This document shows positions 1 through 8,420 of a DNA stretch of 35,515 nt, one piece after another; position 1 is the first letter of the stretch; every line of letters starts with the position of its first letter. The stretch is from Candidatus Sungiibacteriota bacterium. GTDB taxonomy: Bacteria; Patescibacteriota; Minisyncoccia; Sungbacterales; HO2-52-23. The translations under genes and the position numbers were made by a program. The stretch covers positions 1 through 35,515 of the forward strand of contig JACPMG010000024.1 of the NCBI GenBank assembly GCA_016186095.1. The letters are read 5' to 3'. The notes under the pieces were generated by a model, which was not told where the DNA came from, did no database searches, and saw only the letters and a program-made list of their open reading frames with translations.

Positions 1-240
1 AATCTTCTGCGGACTCTCGGCATCATTGCCGTTCTCGTTGTCCTCATCTACCCGCCGATCCTGGTAGCGCTGACCCGACGGTTGGCGAGTGCACTGGGTC
101 AGGCGCTGGGAGAAGTGGTAGGCCAACTCATCGCGACGGTGAATCCGCTCATCTATCCGGTCGTCGTGATCGCGATCTTGGTAATCGCATACCGGATGAT
201 CTGGCGAGGAATCGCCGGAGGAGGAAGGAGGCGGAGATGA
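1..240 (+). CDS. Partial small membrane protein (5' end outside window)
   Basis: Frame 1 is open from base 1 to TGA 238-240 (NLLRTLGIIAVLVVLIYPPILVALTRR...VVVIAILVIAYRMIW...RRRR*). Two hydrophobic segments. Confidence 0.55.
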   Translation, partial: NLLRTLGIIAVLVVLIYPPILVALTRRLASALGQALGEVVGQLIATVNPLIYPVVVIAILVIAYRMIWRGIAGGGRRRR

Positions 241-392
241 ACCGACCCGCTGCTATTATCATCCTGCTGGCGCTTCTGATCGCGAGCGCCGGGATTGTCC
301 TCGTCCACTCACGGACTGCGAAGTTCGTGACGGACGATGGCCGGCCGAACCACCAGGCGATCCAGCGCCACCTTGGTGGCGCCGAGCCGTAG
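237..392 (+). CDS. 51-aa single-pass membrane/secreted peptide, translationally coupled to upstream ORF
   Basis: ATG overlaps the upstream stop (ATGA), SD-like GGAAGGAGGCGGAG just before it. Translation MNRPAAIIILLALLIASAGIVLVHSRTAKFVTDDGRPNHQAIQRHLGGAEP*. Below the ORF-track cutoff. Confidence 0.6.
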   Translation: MNRPAAIIILLALLIASAGIVLVHSRTAKFVTDDGRPNHQAIQRHLGGAEP

Positions 393-414
393 GTAGACGC
401 CGCGACCAGTAGTG

Positions 415-455
415 AACCGACGACAGGGTCCTATTCCCTCCGTCGGTTCTTCGTT
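415..455 (+). terminator. Intrinsic terminator
   Basis: AACCGACG ... CGTCGGTT followed by CTTCGTTTT. Confidence 0.6.
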
Positions 456-534
456 TTAGGGAGTCCACCAAAAAGTTTGACTTTCAACCAAAAATGGAGA
501 ACTAATATAAACAGCTCGCTCAAGGAGGGGTCTT

Positions 535-747
535 ATGAAATATCACGCAGCCGTAGTAATGCTTCTGCCGTCAATGCAGCTGGAAAAATTGAGTGCCATC
601 AGGAAATTCATGGAAAGAAATGGTATTGGGACCGAGACGTCTCCTCGATACGTAATCCACCGAAATTGCGGAAGGTGTAATACGGCGATACTTTCTAACC
701 GCACCAGATTCTGCTGCCCGTATTGCGGGAAGAAAATCAAAGCTTAA
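535..747 (+). CDS. Small zinc-ribbon-like protein
   Basis: SD AAGGAGGGG upstream of ATG. C-terminal CGRC...CCPYCGKK; followed by a terminator. Confidence 0.6.
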   Translation: MKYHAAVVMLLPSMQLEKLSAIRKFMERNGIGTETSPRYVIHRNCGRCNTAILSNRTRFCCPYCGKKIKA

Positions 748-765
748 TTGCTAGCGGCAGACACG

Positions 766-805
766 ACCAGCGCTGGGGTTTTAACCTAACGCTGGTTCTT
801 TATTT
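766..805 (+). terminator. Intrinsic terminator
   Basis: ACCAGCG ... CGCTGGT then TCTTTATTTT. Confidence 0.65.
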
Positions 806-883
806 TCAAAAAATCATAACAACCTAAAAATTAAGGATCGCTGCGAAACTTTTCTGTTTAAGAGTTTAACGGTTTAAAAATAA

Positions 884-1043
884 AAGTTGGTGGTCGAGCC
901 CCGCTCTTTTGTAAACAATGGAGGACAAAGTTTGCTTGGTTCTCTGCTGTGCAGAGAAAACTTTGTCCGACTATTAGCGAGTTTCGCCGCTGGAGCGAAA
1001 CGAGCGTGTTTACAAAAGAGCGGGGCGAGGAAACCACCAACTT
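884..1043. repeat. Branched palindromic element, copy A (3' of nrdJ)
   Basis: Outer arms AAGTTGGTGGT (884-894)/ACCACCAACTT (1033-1043); second arms CCCCGCTCTTTTGTAAAC (899-916)/GTTTACAAAAGAGCGGGG (1008-1025); inner hairpins 923-968 and 981-1001. Confidence 0.85.
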
Positions 1044-1046
1044 ACT

Positions 1047-3743
1047 TTAGCAACCCCCAGAAGTCGCCCCGCACTGAAAACAAGTTTTGCAGGATCCGGT
1101 CTGCACCATCATTCCCCCGCACTCCCTACATACGCTATCCGCATATACCAAGGGCTTGGCATCCGGAAGTGTCGCCTGCTTCGTAGGCACCGCTCTGACC
1201 ATCGCCTCCACCTCTTTGGGCGGCGTTTTTATCCCCAACTCGTCCAAATCCTGCGGCGATAGAAAACGAAATGCCAAGTAGCGGAAAATATAATCGGTGA
1301 TGGAAGTCGCCACCTGAATCGCCGGATTTTCCGTATATCCTGCCGGCTCAAATCTGCCATAAGCGAATTTTCTTACCAAAGTCTTCAAAGGCACCCCATG
1401 TTGTAAAGCAATAGAACTTACAATCGCAAAAGCATCCAGAAGTCCTGCCAGAGTTGATCCTTGCTTGGACATACGGATAAAAATTTCCGCGCAATCCCCG
1501 TTCTCGTACATACTGTAGGTGAAAAATCCTTCATGCCCGGCAATGGAAAATTTGTGGGTTTCGGAAGGCCGCGTGGGCGGCAGACGCCTTCTGGTCGCTT
1601 TCCCCTCTTTTTTCCCTCCGGCTCCTGTCGAAGTAACATAAGGCTGGGCCGCTTTGGATCCATCGCGATACACGGCAAATGCTTTAAGCCCCAATTTCCA
1701 CCCCATCATGTAGGCCTGCATAATTTCCTCCACCGTGGTCTCATGCGGCATATTAAAAGTCTTGGATATGGCTCCGGAAATAAATGGCTGTACGGACGCC
1801 ACCATTTTAACATGCCCCTGCCAGTGAATAGACCGCTTGCCGTTAGCGGGCTTTGACGCGCAATCAAATACCGCTAAGTGTTCCTCTTTCAATCCGGGCG
1901 CGCCTTCAATCGTTCCGTTCTTTTCAAGATGATCTAAGATCGTTTTAATTTCCTCTTCGGAATAATTCAGCCTCCTTAACGCCTCCGGGACCGCGGTATT
2001 TACAAATTTCATTGTTCCCCCGCCCACCAGATATTTTGTTTTCACCAAAGCAAACTCCGGCTCAACCCCCGTAGTAGCGCAATCCATCATGAGCGCGATG
2101 GTGCCGGTAGGCGCTATTACGGTTACTTGGGAATTGCGCACGCCATGTTTTTTACCAAGCGCTAACGCCTCATCCCACGCGCGCCTGGCCCCCTGATGGA
2201 TTTTTTTATCATACACGCGGTTTTCTCTCACTCTGGCCATGGCATCGCGATGCATAGAAATTACTTCAAGCTGGGGCTCTTTATTGATTTTGTATCCTTC
2301 GTACGGGCCCATGCGCTTGGCAACTTCGGCCGAGTAACGATACGCCTCGCCGCACATGAGAGCGGTGATGGCGCCGGCGGTATGGCGCGCCTCTTCGGAA
2401 TCATAGGGAAGCCCCCAAGACATCAGAAGCGCCCCCAGATTGGCATAACCCAAGCCAAGCTGACGGAAGTTATGCGCATTTTGCGCAATTTTTTCGGTCG
2501 GATAGCTTGAGCCGTCCACAAAAATCTCCTGTGCCAGGATCATAACATCAACCGTGTGGACAAAATCACGCACGTTGAAAGTCCCATCCGGATTTAGATA
2601 TTTAATCACGTTTATGGAAGCAAGGTTGCAGGCGGAATCGTCCAAATGCATGTATTCGGCGCACGGATTAGAGGCATTGATGCGGCCCGTATTAGGACAG
2701 GTATGCCAGCGATTGATCGTGGTGTCATACTGCATCCCCGGGTCTCCCGATTCCCACGCGGCCTGCGCGATGGCTTGCATCAGGTCGCGCGCGCGATACT
2801 CCTGCGCGACTTTTCCCGACTGGATAAAACGCGTGGAAAATCTCTCGTCGTGCTCCGAGGCCTGCATAAATTCATCCGTGACGCGGACGGAATTATTTGC
2901 ATTCTGGTATTGGATAGAGTTCCAGGCCTCGTTATTTAAATCATACATGTTGTAGCCGGCAGAAATCAGCGCCTGCACCTTTTTTTCCTCCTCCGCTTTG
3001 CAACGGATAAATTGCAAAACGTCCGGGTGATCGATATTCATCACCACCATTTTGGCCGCGCGCCTCGTGGAGCCGCCGGCGGCAATCATGCCGGCAATTA
3101 CGTCCGCGCCGCGCATGAAAGATACCGGACCGGACGAATGACCGCCTTTAGAAAGCGTTTCCAGTCGCGAGCGCAACGGAGATAAATTTATGCCCGCCCC
3201 TGATCCTTTTTTAAAAATCATCCCTTCGGTGTAAATCCACTGTAAAATTGATTCCATGCGGTCTTCAACGGAAAGGATAAAACACGCTGAGCATTGCGGT
3301 TTTTCTTCCACCCCGACATTAAACCACACCGGTGAATTGAACGCCGCTTTTTGGTTGATCAAGATATGAGTTAGCTCATCGGCAAAAATATTTGCTTCCG
3401 TGTCATCAGTGAAATATCCAAACTTCAGCCCCCATGCACGGGCGGTATCGGCCACGCGCGAAACCATGGAACGCGCGGAGGTTTCGCGCTCCGCCGACCC
3501 AATTCTCCCTCGGAAATATTTTGATCCGGCGATATTAGCCGCATTGTCGGACCAAAAATCCGGGAACTCAAGTTCCCGTTCTTCCACGTGATTATTAATC
3601 CCGCGTACGGTTATTTTAATTTTTTTCCACGTGATCTCGTCAAAAGGATGAACGCCCTCTTTGGTAAAGAGGCGTTCAAGAGGCAGGTGCGCAGTTTTTA
3701 TTTTCGGTGGCAGAGATATAGGCGCGTGCGCGGTTTTGGGCAT
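1047..3743 (-). CDS. nrdJ: Adenosylcobalamin-dependent ribonucleoside-diphosphate reductase (class II)
   Basis: Class II RNR motifs: NPCAEYMHLDDSACNLASINV, APTGTIALMMDCATTGVEPEFALVKTKYLVGGG, C-terminal Cys-rich tail CRECGGMMVQTGSCKTCFQCGATSGGC. Start MPKTAHAP chosen because the longer ORF (to 3788) reads through a hairpin. Confidence 0.93.
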   Translation of the reverse strand: MPKTAHAPISLPPKIKTAHLPLERLFTKEGVHPFDEITWKKIKITVRGINNHVEERELEFPDFWSDNAANIAGSKYFRGRIGSAERETSARSMVSRVADTARAWGLKFGYFTDDTEANIFADELTHILINQKAAFNSPVWFNVGVEEKPQCSACFILSVEDRMESILQWIYTEGMIFKKGSGAGINLSPLRSRLETLSKGGHSSGPVSFMRGADVIAGMIAAGGSTRRAAKMVVMNIDHPDVLQFIRCKAEEEKKVQALISAGYNMYDLNNEAWNSIQYQNANNSVRVTDEFMQASEHDERFSTRFIQSGKVAQEYRARDLMQAIAQAAWESGDPGMQYDTTINRWHTCPNTGRINASNPCAEYMHLDDSACNLASINVIKYLNPDGTFNVRDFVHTVDVMILAQEIFVDGSSYPTEKIAQNAHNFRQLGLGYANLGALLMSWGLPYDSEEARHTAGAITALMCGEAYRYSAEVAKRMGPYEGYKINKEPQLEVISMHRDAMARVRENRVYDKKIHQGARRAWDEALALGKKHGVRNSQVTVIAPTGTIALMMDCATTGVEPEFALVKTKYLVGGGTMKFVNTAVPEALRRLNYSEEEIKTILDHLEKNGTIEGAPGLKEEHLAVFDCASKPANGKRSIHWQGHVKMVASVQPFISGAISKTFNMPHETTVEEIMQAYMMGWKLGLKAFAVYRDGSKAAQPYVTSTGAGGKKEGKATRRRLPPTRPSETHKFSIAGHEGFFTYSMYENGDCAEIFIRMSKQGSTLAGLLDAFAIVSSIALQHGVPLKTLVRKFAYGRFEPAGYTENPAIQVATSITDYIFRYLAFRFLSPQDLDELGIKTPPKEVEAMVRAVPTKQATLPDAKPLVYADSVCRECGGMMVQTGSCKTCFQCGATSGGC

Positions 3744-3754
3744 GACTTTGAGAC

Positions 3755-3808
3755 AAAAGCTCTCTCTCATCCGCCCCTCGGGAGCCACCCGGATGAAAGA
3801 GAGCTTTT
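3755..3808 (-). promoter_or_regulatory. Long hairpin in the nrdJ leader
   Basis: AAAAGCTCTCTCTCATCCG (3755-3773) pairs with CCGGATGAAAGAGAGCTTTT (3789-3808), just upstream of the probable nrdJ ATG at 3743. Confidence 0.6.
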
Positions 3809-4020
3809 AGAAAAATTTATTGCTCTGTAATATCTCTATATTAATGCGTCCGGGCGCGCCGTCAAAAAATTTCTGTGGATAACTACGAAAGTTTGACAAT
3901 AAAACAAAAAAGTGTCGTCTTCCGACAACCAAAAACGCCCTTGAACGCTACAAAACCTAACTATTTTCTTATAAAACCATGCGGCGGGAATACCACGGTG
4001 AGGAAAGCACTTTCCGGGCG

Positions 4021-5112
4021 TCACTTCCCTTTCCGCCGCAAAAACGCCGGCACCGTATCCCATTCCGACTCCTCCTGCGGAGACACGCCCTTTTCCTGAC
4101 TGGGCTTTTTGGCGGCCTCGCGCTCTTCACGATTCAATGGCAATTTCAAATTGGAATTAGAGTTAAACCCGGTAGCGATCACCGTAATCTTCACCTCTCC
4201 TTTTTTAAGTTTTTCGTCATGCACCGCGCCAAAAATTACTTTGGCGTCGCGATCAATAGATTCGGTAATAATCTTAGCCGCCTCATTAATTTCATACATG
4301 GTAAGATCCGGGCCGCCCGACACGTTAAATAACACTCCTCGCGCTCCATCAATGGAGATATCAAGAAGCGGGGAAGATACCGCGCCTTTGGCTGCGGCCA
4401 CGGCCCGCTCCTCCCCGGTGCCGTGTCCCACACCCATTAATGCGGAGCCCGCATCGGACATGATGGCGCGAACATCCGCAAAATCAACATTGATCACGCC
4501 GGGAGTGATAATAAGATCGGAGATTCCCTGCACAGCTTGCCGAAGCACGTCGTCGCAAATCAGAAAAGCATTGACTAGCGAGGTGTCTTTATTGATGACA
4601 TTTAACAATCGGTCATTTTGAATGGTAATCAGGGCATCCACGCGATCCTTTAATTGATGCCACGCCTCCTCGGCAATACGTCCGCGCTGCGCTCCTTCAA
4701 AACTAAAAGGCCGGGTCACAACGCCAATCACCAAAGACCCTGCGTCCCGCGCAACTTCGGCAATTATAGGAGATGCGCCAGACCCGGTTCCTCCGCCAAG
4801 ACCGCAGGTAAGAAAAACCATATCCGCGCCTTTCAGGGCCTCATGAATTTCGTCTCTATTTTCTTCCGCGGCCTGCCTGCCCACTTCCGGATTCATTCCC
4901 GCCCAAAGCCCTTTGGTCAGATTCTTTCCAATATGAATCTTGTTGCGGGCCTTGGTGAAATGAAGATCCTGCGCGTCGGTATTTATGGTAATAAAATCAA
5001 CCCCGTTGATTTTATGATCAATCATGCGGGTCACCGCCTTTCCGCCGCCGCCGCCTACTCCCACTACTTTTATTCTGGCGTACGTTTCAATATCGGGTTT
5101 AAATTGGGGCAT
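4021..5112 (-). CDS. ftsZ: Cell division protein FtsZ
   Basis: Tubulin signature GLGGGTGSGASPIIAE, T7-like NVDFADVRAIM, C-terminal WDTVPAFLRRKGK. Confidence 0.97.
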   Translation of the reverse strand: MPQFKPDIETYARIKVVGVGGGGGKAVTRMIDHKINGVDFITINTDAQDLHFTKARNKIHIGKNLTKGLWAGMNPEVGRQAAEENRDEIHEALKGADMVFLTCGLGGGTGSGASPIIAEVARDAGSLVIGVVTRPFSFEGAQRGRIAEEAWHQLKDRVDALITIQNDRLLNVINKDTSLVNAFLICDDVLRQAVQGISDLIITPGVINVDFADVRAIMSDAGSALMGVGHGTGEERAVAAAKGAVSSPLLDISIDGARGVLFNVSGGPDLTMYEINEAAKIITESIDRDAKVIFGAVHDEKLKKGEVKITVIATGFNSNSNLKLPLNREEREAAKKPSQEKGVSPQEESEWDTVPAFLRRKGK

Positions 5113-5122
5113 AAATTACTCC

Positions 5123-5253
5123 GGAAACAGCTTTTGAAAATCTTCGTTCCGACCCACCGCGTCGGAACTCATCGCGTGAGCTCCTCGCTCGTCCCGCTTT
5201 CAGCGGGACACCATGGCCGCTCGTCGCTCAAGCGTTTTCAAAAGCAGGTTTCC
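5123..5253. repeat. Branched palindrome in the ftsA-ftsZ gap
   Basis: GCTTTTGAAAA (5130-5140)/TTTTCAAAAGC (5235-5245) enclose hairpins TTCCGAC-n7-GTCGGAA (5148-5168) and GTCCCGCT-TTC-AGCGGGAC (5191-5209). Confidence 0.75.
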
Positions 5254-5369
5254 TTCGTTAGAAACTTCCTAAATGTAGGCTTTAAGCCTTTTTATTTACG
5301 CCCCATACGTAGCATGACGGGCGAAAGTATGCAAGAAGCCAAACTAACAACAATTCCACAAGTTATTAA

Positions 5370-5429
5370 CCCCACACATAACTTTTGCTGCGCGAAGCGC
5401 GAACGGATAAGCAAAAGTTATGTGTGGGG
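5370..5429. repeat. 20-bp perfect inverted repeat in the ftsA-ftsZ gap
   Basis: CCCCACACATAACTTTTGCT (5370-5389) / AGCAAAAGTTATGTGTGGGG (5410-5429). Confidence 0.9.
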
Positions 5430-5459
5430 TAAACAAAAAACCCACAGCTTGTGTGGGAT

Positions 5460-6716
5460 TCACGGAAGCAGCGATTTCAGCCATTTGGCCCAAGCTTTCG
5501 AACCCAGACGCGGAGACGTCCTGCCAACCCAGCCGTAACCGGCAACAAAGCTTCGTTGACCAGCCCACTTGAGCGTTCCCAAGACCGATGCCAAGGACGG
5601 AGCCATGTCCTCATTTAATTGTTCTAAAAATTCATGCGGCCTACCGAGTTCAACCGGCAGCTTCAGTTCACGTTTGGCCATTTCTACCAATCCCGGCAGA
5701 AGAGACGACCCTCCGACAATCACCACGCCCGCAGGCAAAAGTTCTACCCGGTCAATTTTTTTGAGTTCTTTTTGTAAGAGCTCAAAAATATCGCGAAGTC
5801 TCGCTTCAATTATTTCGGCCAGCTCCCGCCGTGAGCACGTTTCCTCGCGCGCGCTGGATGCGCCCTCCCCTTCAAGAAATTCGGCCAGATGTATCGTATC
5901 GCGCTTAGGAGCCTCATGCGGGAGACACGATCCACAGGAGATTTTTACCCTTTCGGCTACGTCAACGCGGGTGCGAAAACCTATAGCGACATCATTGGTT
6001 ATGAGATTGCCACCGATAGGAACAACCCCCGCGTGAACCGGCGCGCCCTCTTCAAAAACCATAAAACTTGCCGTGCCGCCGCCGATATCAAGAAGCATAA
6101 CGCCCAGTTCTTTCTGGCGCTTGTCTAAAACTGCCTCCGCCGTGGCCAGCGGAGAAAAAATGTAATCTTCCACTTGCAGACCGGCCCCTTCCACACATTT
6201 TAAAAGATTTTTTAAAAATGAACTTGAACACTCAATAACCAGTACATCCGCCTCAAGCCGCACGCCATGCATTCCTACCGGGTCCTTGATGCCCGCCTCA
6301 TGATCCACACGAAAATCCCGCGGAATCATGTGAAGAATTTCTCTGTTGGGATTTTTGGGGATAAAAGTCTCCGCGGCGGCAATCGCGCGGCGAACATCCT
6401 CGGGCGATATTTCTCCATCAGCCCGCGATACGGCCACCACGCCCCGCGAGGAAGAAACGGAGACATGCGATCCGCCTACCGCGAGCCACACCGATCTGAC
6501 CGGAACAGCTGCGGCCCTTCTGGCCTCTTCAACGGATTGCTTGATTGCCGATGTCGCATCCTCAAGATCTACAATCACCCCTCGCCGAAGACCCGCCGAT
6601 GGAATATTGCCAATACCCAAAATCTGGAGGCCGTCTTCTCCTTTTCTTCTTTCGGCCACCACGGTTTGCACCGTCGAAGTGCCGACATCTAAAGCTACGA
6701 TGATGTTACGAGCCAC
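5460..6716 (-). CDS. ftsA: Cell division protein FtsA (GTG start)
   Basis: Actin-fold motifs IIVALDVGTSTVQTVVAE, MLLDIGGGTASFMVFEEG, GVVIVGGSSLLPGL; adjacent to ftsZ. Confidence 0.95.
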   Translation of the reverse strand: MARNIIVALDVGTSTVQTVVAERRKGEDGLQILGIGNIPSAGLRRGVIVDLEDATSAIKQSVEEARRAAAVPVRSVWLAVGGSHVSVSSSRGVVAVSRADGEISPEDVRRAIAAAETFIPKNPNREILHMIPRDFRVDHEAGIKDPVGMHGVRLEADVLVIECSSSFLKNLLKCVEGAGLQVEDYIFSPLATAEAVLDKRQKELGVMLLDIGGGTASFMVFEEGAPVHAGVVPIGGNLITNDVAIGFRTRVDVAERVKISCGSCLPHEAPKRDTIHLAEFLEGEGASSAREETCSRRELAEIIEARLRDIFELLQKELKKIDRVELLPAGVVIVGGSSLLPGLVEMAKRELKLPVELGRPHEFLEQLNEDMAPSLASVLGTLKWAGQRSFVAGYGWVGRTSPRLGSKAWAKWLKSLLP

Positions 6717-6721
6717 AATAA

Positions 6722-6838
6722 ACTAAATCCGAAGCACGAAGCACGAAATCCGAAACAACATCTAAATTCCAGTTTACAAAATTCCCGACGTTTAGGACAT
6801 TTGGATTTGTTTCGAATTTCGATATTCGAATTTCGAAT
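6722..6838. repeat. AT-rich intergenic inverted repeat (ybeY-ftsA gap)
   Basis: On the minus strand AAATTCGAA...TTCGGATTT, with G.U-tolerant pairing; fills the gap. Confidence 0.5.
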
Positions 6839-6840
6839 TT

Positions 6841-7245
6841 TTAATGACCTAGTGTCTGACGAAGTATCTTTTGTTCAAGACGTTCTATCTTAGCAGCCAT
6901 AACCCGTGATCTTTCATGATGCATTCCCGCCAAATGTAACATACCATGTAAAATCATCCATGTCATCTGGTATTGGTAGGTATTCCCCTGCTCTTTAGCT
7001 TCGCGGCGGACAACTGCCGGACACACCAAAATTTCGCCGTAATCAGACCCATGCCTAAAAGAGAGAACGTTTGTTGGCTTATTTTTTTGGCGATAAATAT
7101 GGTTAAGCCGTCGCACTTCCTGTCGTGAGACCTCTACAACCTTGATATTTTTAGGCAGCTTTTCACGCAGGCGTGATGGTAAAACATTGACTATTTCCTT
7201 AGAAGATAATATCATAAAAATGGTATTTCCTGCGGAGGATGCCAA
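6841..7245 (-). CDS. ybeY: Endoribonuclease YbeY / rRNA maturation factor
   Basis: UPF0054 signature LHGMLHLAGMHHE; NHIYRQKNKPTNVLSFRH. The true start may be internal. Confidence 0.9.
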   Translation of the reverse strand: MASSAGNTIFMILSSKEIVNVLPSRLREKLPKNIKVVEVSRQEVRRLNHIYRQKNKPTNVLSFRHGSDYGEILVCPAVVRREAKEQGNTYQYQMTWMILHGMLHLAGMHHERSRVMAAKIERLEQKILRQTLGH

Positions 7246-7592
7246 TGGTAAAGCTATTGCTCGCGGCCTTGGCCATTCTCGCGGTTTTAATCGCCTATCG
7301 TGCTATTGAAGAAAGCAATATCGTCCGCGGAGTAACAATAGTGGTACAAACCCCTGACCGTATGCCAATTCCCTACACCATTGTTCGGTTGGGGACGACG
7401 GACGGCAAAGTAACCATCCAGAATCAAACTGATAAAGACGGTAAGCTGAACTTTCGGGAACTCACTAAAGGAACATATTACGTCCTGACCACTCAAGTAT
7501 ACTGTGACGGAGGAAAACGCGGAGTTCAGGCCATGACCATAACTATTGGGCCGGGGCTAAATAACCTCATTCATTACTTCCCCTGCGGATAG
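7245..7592 (+). CDS. Membrane-anchored protein with a beta-sandwich (carboxypeptidase-regulatory-like) domain
   Basis: SD GGAGG before ATG 7245. N-terminal TM, then VRGVTIVVQTPDRMPIPYTIVRLGTTDGKVTIQNQTDKDGKLNFRELTKGTYYV. Confidence 0.6.
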   Translation: MVKLLLAALAILAVLIAYRAIEESNIVRGVTIVVQTPDRMPIPYTIVRLGTTDGKVTIQNQTDKDGKLNFRELTKGTYYVLTTQVYCDGGKRGVQAMTITIGPGLNNLIHYFPCG

Positions 7593-7601
7593 CCATCGGT
7601 G

Positions 7602-7624
7602 CGCCCCTAGCGCACTTTTTTTAT
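7602..7624. terminator. Intrinsic terminator between convergent genes
   Basis: GTGCG-CCCCTAG-CGCAC-TTTTTTTT. Confidence 0.75.
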
Positions 7625-8076
7625 TGCATTATCTTTTTTACCGCCGCGCTTACTCTGTCCCCTCCCGCCTGGCCCTTGACCTTCTTCATCGCCTCTTGCA
7701 TCACGCGACCAAAGTCCTTGATGGTAACTTCTCCTAAGACGGAAATAACTTCTTTAACGACTTTTTCGATTTCTTCGTCAGAAATCTCTTGCGGCAGATA
7801 TACCTCCAAAATTTTGGCCTCCGCAGATTCTTTCTCAGCCAAATCTTGGCGGCCGCCCTTTTCAAATTCAATAATCGCATCACGGCGTTTCTTAACTTCG
7901 GAGCGGATTGCCGCAACAACCTCCTCTTCGGAGAGTTCCTCTGCCTTGCCACTTTTAACCCTCTTCTCAAGCTCTTTATTGTGAATGGACGAAGAAAGCA
8001 TCCGTAAAACAGAAAGGCGAAGCTCATCTTTGCTCCGCATCGCCTCTTTAATATCGTTTTGAATTTTATCCTTCAT
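7621..8076 (-). CDS. yqeY: GatB/YqeY domain protein
   Basis: MKDKIQNDIKEAMRSKDELRLSVLRMLSSSIHNKE...AEAKILEVYLPQEISDEEI...DFGRVMQEAMKKVKGQAGGDRVSAAVKKIM. Confidence 0.93.
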   Translation of the reverse strand: MKDKIQNDIKEAMRSKDELRLSVLRMLSSSIHNKELEKRVKSGKAEELSEEEVVAAIRSEVKKRRDAIIEFEKGGRQDLAEKESAEAKILEVYLPQEISDEEIEKVVKEVISVLGEVTIKDFGRVMQEAMKKVKGQAGGDRVSAAVKKIMQ

Positions 8077-8175
8077 CCCGTTAGAGATTTAATAGTTAAA
8101 CCCTTAATAAATGCACTAGCCATCTACAAAAACCTTGCGGACTCGCATAGAAAATTAGTCAATATCTCTAACGGG
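8077..8175. repeat. Inverted repeat bridging the rpsU stop and yqeY start
   Basis: CCCGTTAGAGAT (8077-8088) / ATCTCTAACGGG (8164-8175). One arm abuts the yqeY ATG, the other lies 6 nt from the rpsU stop. Confidence 0.8.
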
Positions 8176-8181
8176 ATTCAT

Positions 8182-8412
8182 CTATCTTTTATCTTCTTTG
8201 GTAAGTTTACCGAGTTTCTCGAGGTGCGCGCGTTCTTTGGCCTTTTTGATTCGCATCATAGCGCGCTCCCGCACAGCACGTTTCGTGAGTTTTGACTGAT
8301 AGAATCTTGTCCTGCGCGCACGGATCAAAACTCCGGAGAGCTGCATTCTCCTGGTAAAACGGCGGAGCATCGCTCCGGTGGTTTCATTTTCTTTTCTTCT
8401 TACTTCAACCAT
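8182..8412 (-). CDS. rpsU: 30S ribosomal protein S21
   Basis: MVEVRRKENETTGAMLRRFTRRMQLSGVL...RKxKxKRxRA-like basic tail. Confidence 0.9.
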   Translation of the reverse strand: MVEVRRKENETTGAMLRRFTRRMQLSGVLIRARRTRFYQSKLTKRAVRERAMMRIKKAKERAHLEKLGKLTKEDKR

Positions 8413-8420
8413 ATCTTCGG

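Noticed and set aside
1-470. Foreign or chimeric contig end because of higher GC
   Set aside because: Short region; its SD and terminator style match other orphan genes in the window, so chimerism is not supported.
858-1186. ORFs 858..1040 (-) and 887..1186 (+)
   Set aside because: They translate the palindromic element and antisense nrdJ; no independent evidence for a protein.
1461-1856. Long ORFs antisense to nrdJ and other core genes (for example 1461..1856, 4654..5538, 9523..10227)
   Set aside because: Opposite strands encode clearly conserved proteins; these frames show no recognisable family or SD and are expected shadows of codon usage.
3744-4020. Cobalamin riboswitch upstream of B12-dependent nrdJ
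   Set aside because: The leader was read on the minus strand and no B12-box-like sequence was recognised; only a simple hairpin and an AT-rich gap. A covariance search would be decisive.
5000-5020. AAAATCAA-ccccg-TTGATTTT palindrome in ftsZ
   Set aside because: Encodes a normal FtsZ segment (KINGVDFITINTDAQ) with no length increase; probably chance from codons.
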